This document shows positions 36,150 to 43,899 of a DNA stretch of 64,000 nucleotides, piece by piece. Made by a program: the position numbers and the translations under genes. Position 1 is the first letter of the stretch, and each line of letters starts with the position of its first letter. The notes below the pieces were generated by a model. It ran no database searches and had not been told where the DNA came from. It worked only from the letters and a program-made list of their open reading frames with translations. Source of the stretch: JAUNBG01 sp964442735. GTDB lineage: Bacteria > Planctomycetota > Planctomycetia > Pirellulales > Thermoguttaceae. The DNA is taken from contig CAYUAP010000009.1 of assembly GCA_964442735.1 (NCBI GenBank), positions 8,047 to 72,046 on the forward strand. Reading direction: 5' to 3'.

Positions 36150-37775
36150 GTGCCTCGTATAGTTGTATTGGATAATTTATCACAAGACGGTCTCGATTTA
36201 TTAAAAGCCGCGAATATTGAGTTTGAGGAACATATTGGTCTAAAAGGCGAAGAACTTCAAAAGACTCTTCAGAATTTCGATGGTGCCGTTTGCCGTAGTG
36301 GTGTCAAAATTACTGCAGAGGCTCTTGAAGGGAATAAACGTCTTCGCGCAATTACTCGTGCGGGAGTTGGAGTTGATAATATCGATTTAAAAGCGGCAAC
36401 CCGCCATGGTATCGTTGTTATGAATACTCCGGGTGGTAATACGCAGTCTACTGCAGAACAGACGTTCGCTCTGATCCTTGCGCTCAGTCGTAATACACAT
36501 CCTGCCTATCAGTCCCTGATTGAGGGACGTTGGGATCGTAAAAAATTTACAGGGCATCAGTTGGCCGGTAAAACACTCGGTATCGTTGGTATGGGACGAA
36601 TCGGTCAGGTTGTAACCAAGTTCGCCAAGGCGTTTGGTATGAAAGTTATCGCGTTTGATCCCTATTGTACTCCACAAAAAGCCAATGAACTCGGAATTAC
36701 ATTGTATGAAAAACTGGATGAGATTCTTCCACAAATCGATTATCTGACCGTTCATACTCCGTTAAACGATACAACCCGTAATTTAATTGATACAAAACAG
36801 ATTGAATTACTGAAGCAGGGGGCCTGCCTCATAAATTGCGCACGTGGTGGTATCTATAATATGGACGCGCTTGTTGAAGGTCTTAAAAGCGGTAAATTGG
36901 GTGGAGTTGCCTTGGATGTTTATCCGGAAGAACCTTGTACTTCCCATCCTATTTTTGGAATGCCCCATACTGTTTGTACTCCACATCTGGGGGCTAGTAC
37001 TGAAGAAGCTCAAACGAATGTCGCTCTGGAAGCTGTCGAATTGTTAATCGATTATTTACAGAACGGTGTAATTCGTCAGGCAGTTAATTTCTCTTCCCTG
37101 GATCCGGAAACATTAAAAGACCTTCGGAGTTCGCTTGATTTAGCCTATCGACTTGGTATTGTTGCCAATCAGGTTATAAAAAGTGCCATTACCAAGTGTG
37201 TCATTAAATACAAGGGCGAAGTCTGTAAAAAAGATACGTCGCTTGTTTCTTCCGCTTTTGCCGCCGGTTTACTGACGAATATTACATCGGAAGATATCAG
37301 TATTGTTAGTGCCAAACCCATGATGCAAGATCGCGGAATTGAATTGGTCGAAGAGAAAACAAACGAAACCGGTGTTTCCTTCGAGTCTGTTATCGGTGTT
37401 GAAATTACAACAGATAAAGGAATTACCTATATTGCCGGTTCGCTCTTCGGTAATAATATGCCTCGTTTGATTCAGGTCGATCATGTTCGTCTTGAAAGCT
37501 ATATGGACGGAAATTTACTTCTGTTCCAACATAAAAACGTACCGGGTGTTATTGGCGAATTAGGTTCGATTATGGCTAAATATAATATTAATATAGAGCA
37601 CATGACCGTTGGAAGATGTTTTGGTGAAAAGAGTGCTCTTTCATTAGGGATTCTTTCTCTGGACTCTATCCCGGATGTTGCTGCCATGGAAGCTGTCGAG
37701 AAGTCTGCGAATGTCGAACGAGTTCTGTCGATAAAGCTTCCTGAATTGGGTGTCTATCCCGGTTGGTTGAACTAA
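36150..37775 (+). CDS. serA: D-3-phosphoglycerate dehydrogenase SerA
   Basis: SerA is the first enzyme of serine synthesis, oxidising 3-phosphoglycerate with NAD+. The protein has the long type-1 architecture: a substrate/NAD core with GIVGMGRIGQVVTKFAKAFGM (dinucleotide fold), LINCARGG, and the EEPCTSHPIFGMPHTVCTPHLGAS block holding the catalytic His. An intervening allosteric domain and a C-terminal ACT domain (LLFQHKNVPGVIGELGSIMAKYNINIEHM) follow. I prefer a GTG start at 36150 (541 residues) because AAAGGAG sits 6 bases upstream and homologues begin near PRIVVLDNL. The ATG at 36120 adds ten residues with a weaker SD. A hairpin follows the gene. Confidence 0.96.
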   Translation: MPRIVVLDNLSQDGLDLLKAANIEFEEHIGLKGEELQKTLQNFDGAVCRSGVKITAEALEGNKRLRAITRAGVGVDNIDLKAATRHGIVVMNTPGGNTQSTAEQTFALILALSRNTHPAYQSLIEGRWDRKKFTGHQLAGKTLGIVGMGRIGQVVTKFAKAFGMKVIAFDPYCTPQKANELGITLYEKLDEILPQIDYLTVHTPLNDTTRNLIDTKQIELLKQGACLINCARGGIYNMDALVEGLKSGKLGGVALDVYPEEPCTSHPIFGMPHTVCTPHLGASTEEAQTNVALEAVELLIDYLQNGVIRQAVNFSSLDPETLKDLRSSLDLAYRLGIVANQVIKSAITKCVIKYKGEVCKKDTSLVSSAFAAGLLTNITSEDISIVSAKPMMQDRGIELVEEKTNETGVSFESVIGVEITTDKGITYIAGSLFGNNMPRLIQVDHVRLESYMDGNLLLFQHKNVPGVIGELGSIMAKYNINIEHMTVGRCFGEKSALSLGILSLDSIPDVAAMEAVEKSANVERVLSIKLPELGVYPGWLN

Positions 37776-37814
37776 CTAAAACTAAAATACGGATGTTTCA
37801 TTCGTAACGTTAAT

Positions 37815-37838
37815 GGCTGAAACGTGGTTATTTCAGCC
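37815..37838 (+). terminator. Hairpin after serA
   Basis: GGCTGAAA and TTTCAGCC form an 8-bp stem around an 8-base loop, 40 bases after the stop. There is no T-run, so it may be a terminator or a leader element of the next gene. Confidence 0.4.
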
Positions 37839-37890
37839 TAAAGATAATAGATATAACATACTGTTGGGTATAAAATCATAGGAGAGTATT

Positions 37891-38961
37891 ATGGCAAAGC
37901 AATTAAAAGTAGCTGTTATAGGTGGAGATGGAACCGGACCGGAAGTTGTAGCGGAAGGCGTAAAAGTACTTCAGGCTGTAACAAAACTGGAAAATATCGA
38001 TTTGCAAATGAAAAAATTTGATATCGGAGGCGAGCGTTATCTTAAAACAGGTATTATTATCACCGACGACGAGATCGCAGAATTGGGAACCTATCCTTCT
38101 ATTCTTCTGGGAGCCGTTGGTCATCCGGATGTCAAGCCCGGCATTTTGGAACAGGGACTCCTTTTGAAACTGCGTTTTGCTTTTGACCAGTATATTAATC
38201 TTCGGCCCGTCAAACTGTTTCCGGGCGTTGAAACACCTTTAGCCAATAAAAAGCCTGAAGATATCGATTTTGTTGTCGTCCGTGAAAATACAGAAGATAT
38301 GTATATCGGGACTGGTGGCTGGATGAAGAAGGGGACGCCGGATGAAGTTGCGACCCAGGTTGCCATTTATACCCGAAAAGGTTGTGAACGTTGTATTCGC
38401 TGGGCTCTTGAATATGCACGTAAACGTAATAACCCCAAGGGCAAGATGGTTACACTTGTGGCCAAGACGAATGTATTATCATATGGTCATGATCTTTGGT
38501 GGCGAACCTTCCAGGAAGTCGGGGCCGAATATCCTGATATCAAATTGGATTACAATCATGTTGACGCCTGTTGTATGTGGATGGTCAAGAACCCGGAATA
38601 TTATGATGTTATTGTAACGACAAATATGTTCGGTGATATTATTACCGACCTGGCCGGAATTCTTCAGGGGGGAATGGGCGTTGCCGCAGGTGGTAATATC
38701 AACCCGGAAGTTGGTGGTACAAGTATGTTTGAACCGATGGGTGGGAGTGCTCCAAAGTATACCGGTATGGGCGTTATCAATCCGATCGCGACTATTTCGG
38801 CAACGGCCATGTTACTGGATCAGGCGGGATATGCCAATGCGTCCGCTCGCGTTATGAAGGCAATTCAGTTTGTTACCGGAAATAAAATGAAGAGTCAAGC
38901 GGCCGGTAAAATGGGTTATTCAACCTGTGAAATTGGCGACCTTGTTTGTGAAAATTTGTAA
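37891..38961 (+). CDS. leuB: 3-isopropylmalate dehydrogenase-type beta-decarboxylating dehydrogenase
   Basis: This 356-residue protein oxidatively decarboxylates a 2-hydroxy-3-carboxy acid, probably 3-isopropylmalate in leucine synthesis. Motifs include GGDGTGPEVVAEG, RENTEDMYIG (substrate-recognition loop), the Lys-containing VAKTNVLSYGHDLWW, VTTNMFGDIITDLAG (metal-binding Asp residues) and FEPMGGSAPKYTG. The adenosine-binding loop GGSAPKY and RENTEDMY differ somewhat from canonical LeuB, so tartrate/isocitrate/homoisocitrate-type relatives cannot be excluded. No leuA/C/D genes are nearby. The SD AGGAGAG supports the start. rsmE begins 3 bases after the stop. Confidence 0.88.
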   Translation: MAKQLKVAVIGGDGTGPEVVAEGVKVLQAVTKLENIDLQMKKFDIGGERYLKTGIIITDDEIAELGTYPSILLGAVGHPDVKPGILEQGLLLKLRFAFDQYINLRPVKLFPGVETPLANKKPEDIDFVVVRENTEDMYIGTGGWMKKGTPDEVATQVAIYTRKGCERCIRWALEYARKRNNPKGKMVTLVAKTNVLSYGHDLWWRTFQEVGAEYPDIKLDYNHVDACCMWMVKNPEYYDVIVTTNMFGDIITDLAGILQGGMGVAAGGNINPEVGGTSMFEPMGGSAPKYTGMGVINPIATISATAMLLDQAGYANASARVMKAIQFVTGNKMKSQAAGKMGYSTCEIGDLVCENL

Positions 38962-38964
38962 ATA

Positions 38965-39738
38965 ATGAGTGAACATTTTTATTGCTCCGACCGTGCCCGA
39001 CCGGAATTTCTCGTTGATGGTAATATCGTTTTAGCAGGGCAGGAGGCGCAGCATATTATTCGTGTTTTGCGCAAAAAGCCCGGAGATGAAGTTTTACTCT
39101 TCGACGGAATAGGGCATGAATTCCGAACCGTAATTGAAAAAATGGATAAAAGTACTCTTTCCTTGACCATTTTGGAGACACGGGAAGAAGAAAAGGATAC
39201 GATTCCGGAATTGACCATGGCTGTAGCTCTTCCAAAAGGAGAACGGCAAAAGTGGTTGATTGAAAAATTAACGGAATTGGGTGTTTACCGTTACATTCCA
39301 GTAAAAGCGGAACGGGCCGATGTTAAAGTGGATGCGGATGTTATTGAGCGGCTTAAACGTCAAGTGATCGAAGCATCTAAACAATGTGGTCGACTCCGGT
39401 TAATGGAAATTCTTCCGGAGATGAATCGTCGGGAAATATCGGAACGATTTCCTTTTACGGACGAGATGAACGAATTATCGTCTATAAAGATCTTGGCGCA
39501 TCCGATAACGGATGGTCAATTCGGACAATATAGTTTTGTGGACTTAATCAATAAACTTCGATTAGAACAGAAGAAATTACGGCATATTTTGGTCGTTATT
39601 GGTCCGGTGGGAGGCTGGACCGATGAAGAGGTCCAATCGGCAGTTGATGACAAGTGGCCGATTCTTGATTTAGGGCGACAGGTTTATCGTGTGGAGACGG
39701 CAGCCATTGTTGTCGCCTCACTTTTTCTCCACCTGTAA
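38965..39738 (+). CDS. rsmE: 16S rRNA m3U1498 methyltransferase RsmE
   Basis: This SPOUT-class methyltransferase is 257 residues long. The N-terminal PUA-like domain has HIIRVLRKKPGDEVLLFDGIGHEF. The knotted C-terminal domain has ALPKGERQKWLIEKLTELGV, EASKQCGRLRLMEI and the SAM-binding VVIGPVGGWTDEEV followed by LDLGRQVYRVETAAIV. It modifies U1498 of 16S rRNA (E. coli numbering). An insertion (SERFPFTDEMNELSS) in the middle is mild. It is 3 bases after leuB and 18 bases before the MATE gene, with no strong SD of its own, so it probably depends on the leuB transcript. Confidence 0.93.
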   Translation: MSEHFYCSDRARPEFLVDGNIVLAGQEAQHIIRVLRKKPGDEVLLFDGIGHEFRTVIEKMDKSTLSLTILETREEEKDTIPELTMAVALPKGERQKWLIEKLTELGVYRYIPVKAERADVKVDADVIERLKRQVIEASKQCGRLRLMEILPEMNRREISERFPFTDEMNELSSIKILAHPITDGQFGQYSFVDLINKLRLEQKKLRHILVVIGPVGGWTDEEVQSAVDDKWPILDLGRQVYRVETAAIVVASLFLHL

Positions 39739-39756
39739 CAAACTCTAGTATAGTAT

Positions 39757-41157
39757 ATGTCGTATTTGAAAAATTGGTGGATGCGTCCAGCCGGAGGTTA
39801 TGAAATTTTCCGGATAGCCTTTCCAATGGTTATTTCATCTGGTTCGTTTGCTCTTATGCAATTAACGGACCGTATGTTTCTGACTTGGTTTGATCCCCTT
39901 GCAATGGGGGCTTCCTTTACAGGAGGACAGTTACCATGGTTTCTCGTAGCTTTTCCTTTTTATATTGCCGGATATACCAATGCTTTTATTTCTCAAAATA
40001 ATGGTGCGGGAAAATTACAGGAAATTGCCCCCTTTGTATGGCAGGGTATTTATGTGGGATTGTTTTTGTTTCCCCTCTTTTTCCTCTCTTCCTTTTTCTG
40101 TGACATTCCATTTCGTCTGTTTCGGCATTCGGAGGATATGATAGTCCTGGAGGAGGTCTACGCTCGTATTCTCCTCTACAGTGCTTCGGCCATGATCGCC
40201 AATGAAGCGCTTTCATCTTTTTTCAGTGGCAGAAAGAAAATGAAAGTTGTTATGTATGTCAATATATTTTCCGTATTACTGAATATTCTATTGGATTACT
40301 GTTTTATATTTGGTATTAACGGCTATTGTTGTTGGGGCTTGGCTGGAGCCGCCATAGCCACATCGACATCACAATGGGTCCGTTTTTTTACCTATTTTTA
40401 CCTGATATGGCGGGAAAATAGAATTTCAACTTCCTTTAATTTTTTCAGTAGTTTTCATTTCTGTCGGGAAAAAATGTGGGCGCTCATAAAAAAGGGTGGA
40501 ATGGCCGGTGTTCAATTTGTTACTGACGTGGGGACGTTTGCCTTTTTTATTTGCCTGTTGGGAATGGTTGGGGAAAAGGAAACAATAGTATCAGGGATTG
40601 TCTTTAATTTGAACGGTTTGGCATATATGCCGATTATCGGGATCGGAATCGCCGTTGTAACGATGGTGGGTAACAGAATGGGAGCCCAACGCCCGAAGTT
40701 GGCGAAAAGAGCCACCTTAACGGCATTACAATTGGCTGTTTGTCTCAATCTGTTATTTGTTCTGGCATATATATTTTGTCCGGATTTTTTCCTCAAGCTT
40801 TATACATGGAATTGTCCGGAAAATTTCGAAGCCCTTCATGATTTGACCGTAGTACTATTGAGATATGTATCCTTCTATATGCTTTTGGATACCATTGGAA
40901 TTGTCTTCGGATCGGCGATACGGGGAGCGGGCGATACACTGTTTCCCATGTTGATTACTTTTATTGCATCTCCCATTCTCGTTATTGTAGAATTAATCGG
41001 TATTATTAATTATGGAGGGGATGTCCATTGGTGTTGGTCCGCACTGACTCTATGGATAGCATTTCAGTGTGTAGCCTTTACACTTCGCTTTTACCAGGGA
41101 AAATGGATGAAAATGCAGCTTTTAAATATGGTTTCACGGAAAGGAGAGACGGTATGA
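39757..41157 (+). CDS. MATE family efflux transporter
   Basis: This 466-residue protein has about twelve hydrophobic segments and the pseudo-symmetry of multidrug and toxin extrusion transporters. Visible family features include an N-terminal FPMVISSGSFALMQLTDRMFLTW helix pair, the GAAIATSTSQWVRFFTYF segment closing the first half, and a second half with GIGIAVVTMVGNRMGAQRP. It probably exports drugs or metabolites by cation antiport. The start follows a short rsmE spacer without a clear SD. The C-terminus overlaps the exbD start by 4 bases (ATGA), so the two are coupled. Confidence 0.9.
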   Translation: MSYLKNWWMRPAGGYEIFRIAFPMVISSGSFALMQLTDRMFLTWFDPLAMGASFTGGQLPWFLVAFPFYIAGYTNAFISQNNGAGKLQEIAPFVWQGIYVGLFLFPLFFLSSFFCDIPFRLFRHSEDMIVLEEVYARILLYSASAMIANEALSSFFSGRKKMKVVMYVNIFSVLLNILLDYCFIFGINGYCCWGLAGAAIATSTSQWVRFFTYFYLIWRENRISTSFNFFSSFHFCREKMWALIKKGGMAGVQFVTDVGTFAFFICLLGMVGEKETIVSGIVFNLNGLAYMPIIGIGIAVVTMVGNRMGAQRPKLAKRATLTALQLAVCLNLLFVLAYIFCPDFFLKLYTWNCPENFEALHDLTVVLLRYVSFYMLLDTIGIVFGSAIRGAGDTLFPMLITFIASPILVIVELIGIINYGGDVHWCWSALTLWIAFQCVAFTLRFYQGKWMKMQLLNMVSRKGETV

Positions 41158-41437
41158 AATCGAACTATTCGCCAACGGGAAAAAATAAAATCGAATTACA
41201 GATGACTTCTATGATCGATGTTATTTTTCTACTTCTAATCTTTTTCATCTTTACGACAAATTTCGATGAAATCGAGAAATTACTCCCTACAGATCTCTCC
41301 ATGCCCGGAGCAATGAAGACAGATATTCCAATAAAGACAGTCCATACCGATCTGGAAAAGATTGCCATAACCATTTCCGTCCAGAATAACACAATGTCTT
41401 GGAGCGTTAATCAGCGCCGATGTATAACATTGGAAGA
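41154..41437 (+). CDS. ExbD/TolR-type biopolymer transport protein, 5' part before scaffold gap
   Basis: The first 94 codons of an ExbD/TolR family protein are present: a short cytoplasmic start (MKSNYSPTGKNKIEL), a single helix with the proton-path Asp (MTSMIDVIFLLLIFFIF), then the periplasmic domain. The open frame ends at a 100-N gap. Joining base 41437 to base 41947 restores an uninterrupted 149-residue ExbD ending KKIQFAVNEPLP, so the gene is probably intact in the cell, with its 3' part hidden in the gap. No exbB/tolQ is nearby. It overlaps the MATE stop by 4 bases and has an SD (AAAGGAGAGACGGT). Confidence 0.88.
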
Positions 41438-41537
41438 NNNNNNNNNNNNNNNNNNNNNNNNNNNNNNNNNNNNNNNNNNNNNNNNNNNNNNNNNNNNNNN
41501 NNNNNNNNNNNNNNNNNNNNNNNNNNNNNNNNNNNNN

Positions 41538-41891
41538 TACAAATAATAGAGGAAATATAACATTTCAATTCCCCTCTTTGTTCTCCTTGTTCTAAACCTT
41601 GTTCCAAACCTTGTTCCAAACCTATTGCGATTCCTTTATCAAGAATCTCCGAATGCATGGTATTGTAAAGCATAATTCCTTCCTTTCCTTCAAATGTACG
41701 TGTAATGGCGTTTTTGAGTTGATTTTCTGTCAACCGATCTGTTGCTGCACAATAGGAACAAATTTTTTCAACATAAAATCGTATTCGATCTGTTAAAGAA
41801 TAACCTTTAAAAGGATGAAATACATGTTCCAAGTAGACTGCAAGACGACCTGACGTTCCATATTTTAAAGCGGCAACGCACATTTGGGTTT
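41538..41891 (-). pseudogene. Rpn-family 3' fragment, duplicate copy
   Basis: This segment matches 42250-42639 apart from one 36-base length difference and a two-base change near the junction (AT for GC). It encodes the C-terminal half of the neighbouring Rpn protein but lacks the nuclease part. The right end joins exbD sequence at TTTGGGTTT/AGAATAAC; the left end is the N gap. Its Gly-Leu-Glu-Gln repeat has 3 units instead of 6. The internal start candidate (ATG at 41673 with AAAGGA seven bases upstream) is preserved. It may be a real tandem-duplication product or a misassembled strain variant. Confidence 0.7.
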
Positions 41892-42112
41892 AGAATAACA
41901 CAATGTCTTGGAGCGTTAATCAGCGCCGATGTATAACATTGGAAGAGGTTCAGTCTGTTTTAACGGATTTGGGAGTACTGGCTCCGGATACTCCCGTTAT
42001 TATCGCTCCAACTAAAAATGTTCCTATCGAAGCACTTTTGGATGTCTATGATATTTGTCGCGATAAAGGACTCAAAAAAATCCAATTTGCCGTTAATGAA
42101 CCATTACCTTAA
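41892..42112 (+). pseudogene. ExbD 3' segment repeated after the gap
   Basis: The first 55 bases (41892-41946) exactly repeat 41383-41437; the rest gives the ExbD C-terminus (VQSVLTDLGVLAPDTPVII...KKIQFAVNEPLP). It lacks the membrane helix and a proper start. Either this is the true 3' end of exbD displaced by a misassembly, or it is the second copy left by a tandem duplication. It ends 9 bases inside the convergent rpn stop region. Confidence 0.75.
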
Positions 42113-42421
42113 AATCTCGCCAAACTCAATTATTGAATTACAATTCAGTGCGGAAACCAATAATGATTTCATTGCCACAAGGTCCGTTCGCTGCTTTAAA
42201 TTCATTACAATATCTTGTGGTACCTTTTCATGAAACTTTTCCTCTAAAATACAAATAATAGAGGAAATATAACATTTCAATTCCCCTCTTTGTTCTCCTT
42301 GTTCCAAACCTTGTTCTAAACCTTGTTCTAAACCTTGTTCTAAACCTTGTTCCAAACCTTGTTCCAAACCTATTGCGATTCCTTTATCAAGAATCTCCGA
42401 ATGCATGGTATTGTAAAGCAT
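42104..42421 (-). CDS. Candidate internal ORF within rpn (RpnS-like 105-residue protein)
   Basis: Inside the rpn frame, GGAAAGGAAGGAATT directly precedes an in-frame ATG (42421-42419). The AAAGGA core is 7 bases from the ATG, as good an SD as any in this window. The product would be the last 105 residues: MLYNTMHSEILDKG, the GLEQ repeats and the C-terminal domain, without the nuclease core. In E. coli, Rpn genes have been reported to make such short C-terminal proteins that bind and block the toxic full-length nuclease. That this happens here is inference; the amino acids GKEGI could also be conserved for their own sake. Confidence 0.4.
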   Translation of the reverse strand: MLYNTMHSEILDKGIAIGLEQGLEQGLEQGLEQGLEQGLEQGEQRGELKCYISSIICILEEKFHEKVPQDIVMNLKQRTDLVAMKSLLVSALNCNSIIEFGEILR

Positions 42422-43267
42422 AATTCCTTCCTTTCCTTCAAATGTACGTGTAATGGCGTTTTTGAGTTGATTTTCTGTCAACCGATCTGTTGCTGCACAA
42501 TAGGAACAAATTTTTTCAACATAAAATCGTATTCGATCTGTTAAAGAATAACCTTTAAAAGGATGAAATACATGTTCCAAGTAGACTGCAAGACGACCTG
42601 ACGTTCCATATTTTAAAGCGGCAACGCACGCTTGGGTTTCCGGACGTCCTTGAAGAGTCTCAAGAGTGCATTTCTGCAGATTAATAATTGATATTTCATA
42701 TTGAGGAACGTATTTACTTATATCGTACTCAATTTTACCATAAATATCTTGATAATGTATTTGATTCGGTATTGGCTTTTGCCCTGTATAGAGTAAAACC
42801 ATAATTGGTATTAGTGGTTTATAATCACCTTGCACCTCCGGCTTCTGATTTTCCTGATAATCACCATACACCGATATACTTGAATATACGGAAAGTTGAA
42901 TTGGCACGTAAAAGGAAAATCGTGATTTTAATTCTATTGTAATAATAACAGAACGGTCACTATTCAACATGGGAGCTGTGTAAATAATATCCGATATATA
43001 TTTCTTTAGGCCAGGTCCCCATTGAATCGTAGGGGCGGAACTCAATTTTTCCAAGTCTATATTTTTTGCTAATTCAGGATCTCCATAATAACGAAACAGA
43101 TCCTGTGCGATTAACGGATCGCTAACTACATCGCAACCGAATCTGTCGTGTGGATCGTGTACTTGCATTTCAATTATATTATCCGGATTTTTGCTGTTCA
43201 GAGGATGTTCCTTCTGTTCTCCATTATTTTGGCAATTAAATTGGTCCGTTTTGTCTTCGAATATCAT
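42104..43267 (-). CDS. Rpn family recombination-promoting nuclease/putative transposase
   Basis: This 387-residue protein belongs to the PD-(D/E)XK Rpn family (Transposase_31/PDDEXK_2-like). The N-terminal part has a domain opening similar to other Rpn proteins (HDRFGCDVVSDPLIAQDLFRYY). A catalytic core is suggested by KKYISDIIYTAP and IITIELKSR (Asp, then Glu-x-Lys). The C-terminal half is helical, with six exact GLEQ repeats (72 bases at 42299-42370) and a compact tail. I choose the ATG at 43267: it has GAGGAAAA upstream, and the promoter (-10 at 43313-43308) would start RNA near 43300, so the TTG at 43303 is unlikely. An internal SD and ATG at 42421 may produce a short protein (see separate entry). 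Confidence 0.85.
   Translation of the reverse strand: MIFEDKTDQFNCQNNGEQKEHPLNSKNPDNIIEMQVHDPHDRFGCDVVSDPLIAQDLFRYYGDPELAKNIDLEKLSSAPTIQWGPGLKKYISDIIYTAPMLNSDRSVIITIELKSRFSFYVPIQLSVYSSISVYGDYQENQKPEVQGDYKPLIPIMVLLYTGQKPIPNQIHYQDIYGKIEYDISKYVPQYEISIINLQKCTLETLQGRPETQACVAALKYGTSGRLAVYLEHVFHPFKGYSLTDRIRFYVEKICSYCAATDRLTENQLKNAITRTFEGKEGIMLYNTMHSEILDKGIAIGLEQGLEQGLEQGLEQGLEQGLEQGEQRGELKCYISSIICILEEKFHEKVPQDIVMNLKQRTDLVAMKSLLVSALNCNSIIEFGEILR
42299..42370 (-). repeat. 12-bp coding tandem repeat (GLEQ x6)
   Basis: Six 12-base units of the TTGTTCYAAACC type (plus-strand reading). The duplicate copy at 41587-41622 has three. Length differs by exactly 36 bases and the frame is kept. Confidence 0.9.
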
Positions 43268-43307
43268 AACTATTTTCCTCGATAGGTTATTGAAGAGACT
43301 CAATAAA

Positions 43308-43335
43308 ATTATAATCTATGTTATAAAAAAGTCAA
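43308..43335 (-). promoter_or_regulatory. Predicted sigma-70 promoter for rpn
   Basis: Minus-strand TTGACT (43335-43330), 16 bases, TATAAT (43313-43308). It is one of the best matches in the window. The leader to ATG 43267 would be about 34 bases. Confidence 0.55.
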
Positions 43336-43899
43336 GTAGAAAAATAATCACGAGGATGGCCATTAATATTAGAAGATGTTTATTCAAATAACTATATTTT
43401 CCGATGAAAAATGTTAATATTCCAAAGACCTGTAAAATATAGAACTCAACTTTTAAAAAATAACACTATTTTTATAAAATTCCAGACAAAACGATATGAT
43501 AAAAACGGTTGAAAATATCTGTTGGATATGGACGGACTCTTTTTCAGTATGATACTTTTTGTGTCGTTGATTTTGGAACGCTGCATTCAAATTTAATCAC
43601 TGACTCAATTTAAGCCATAACATATACAATCAAATTTTATGTCAATTATAGAGAAGTTATTTGTACCAACATCGCCAATTGGTCAAATATTTGACCAATT
43701 GTTTTTGCTGTGGGTCGTTTTTAAAAGGCGACAAAAATGTTTTTCGAGCATACGTTTAACAATTATTGATACTTCGATAACAGGTATATTCGATTTTTTT
43801 CCATAACAGAAAATATTTATCTCTTTCTGTTATCTGTTTGTAATTTAAATTATAACCCAACCTGGTATGTTGTAAAATTTTAGGAGGCAGTTTCATTTA
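43336..43899. other. Spacer between rpn and the VWA gene, with a 26-bp palindrome
   Basis: No gene is supported in these 564 bases. The main feature is the palindrome at 43676-43701 (own entry). The rest is AT-rich. The VWA stop (43900) faces into this spacer, so it should hold that operon's end. Confidence 0.5.
43676..43701. promoter_or_regulatory. 26-bp perfect palindrome (operator or terminator)
   Basis: CAATTGGTCAAAT is followed at once by its exact reverse complement. A TTTTT run follows on the plus strand. As RNA it would fold into an 11-bp hairpin with a 4-base loop. The perfect symmetry also fits a dimeric DNA-binding protein. It lies about 200 bases beyond the VWA stop and about 340 bases upstream of the rpn promoter. 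Confidence 0.55.

Noticed and set aside
37776..37890. Riboswitch before the isopropylmalate dehydrogenase gene
   Set aside because: Only one simple 8-bp hairpin is seen; no known aptamer core or T-box-type sequence.
42104..43267. Insertion sequence with terminal inverted repeats
   Set aside because: Rpn proteins are often labelled transposases, but no terminal inverted repeats or target duplication are visible around the gene.
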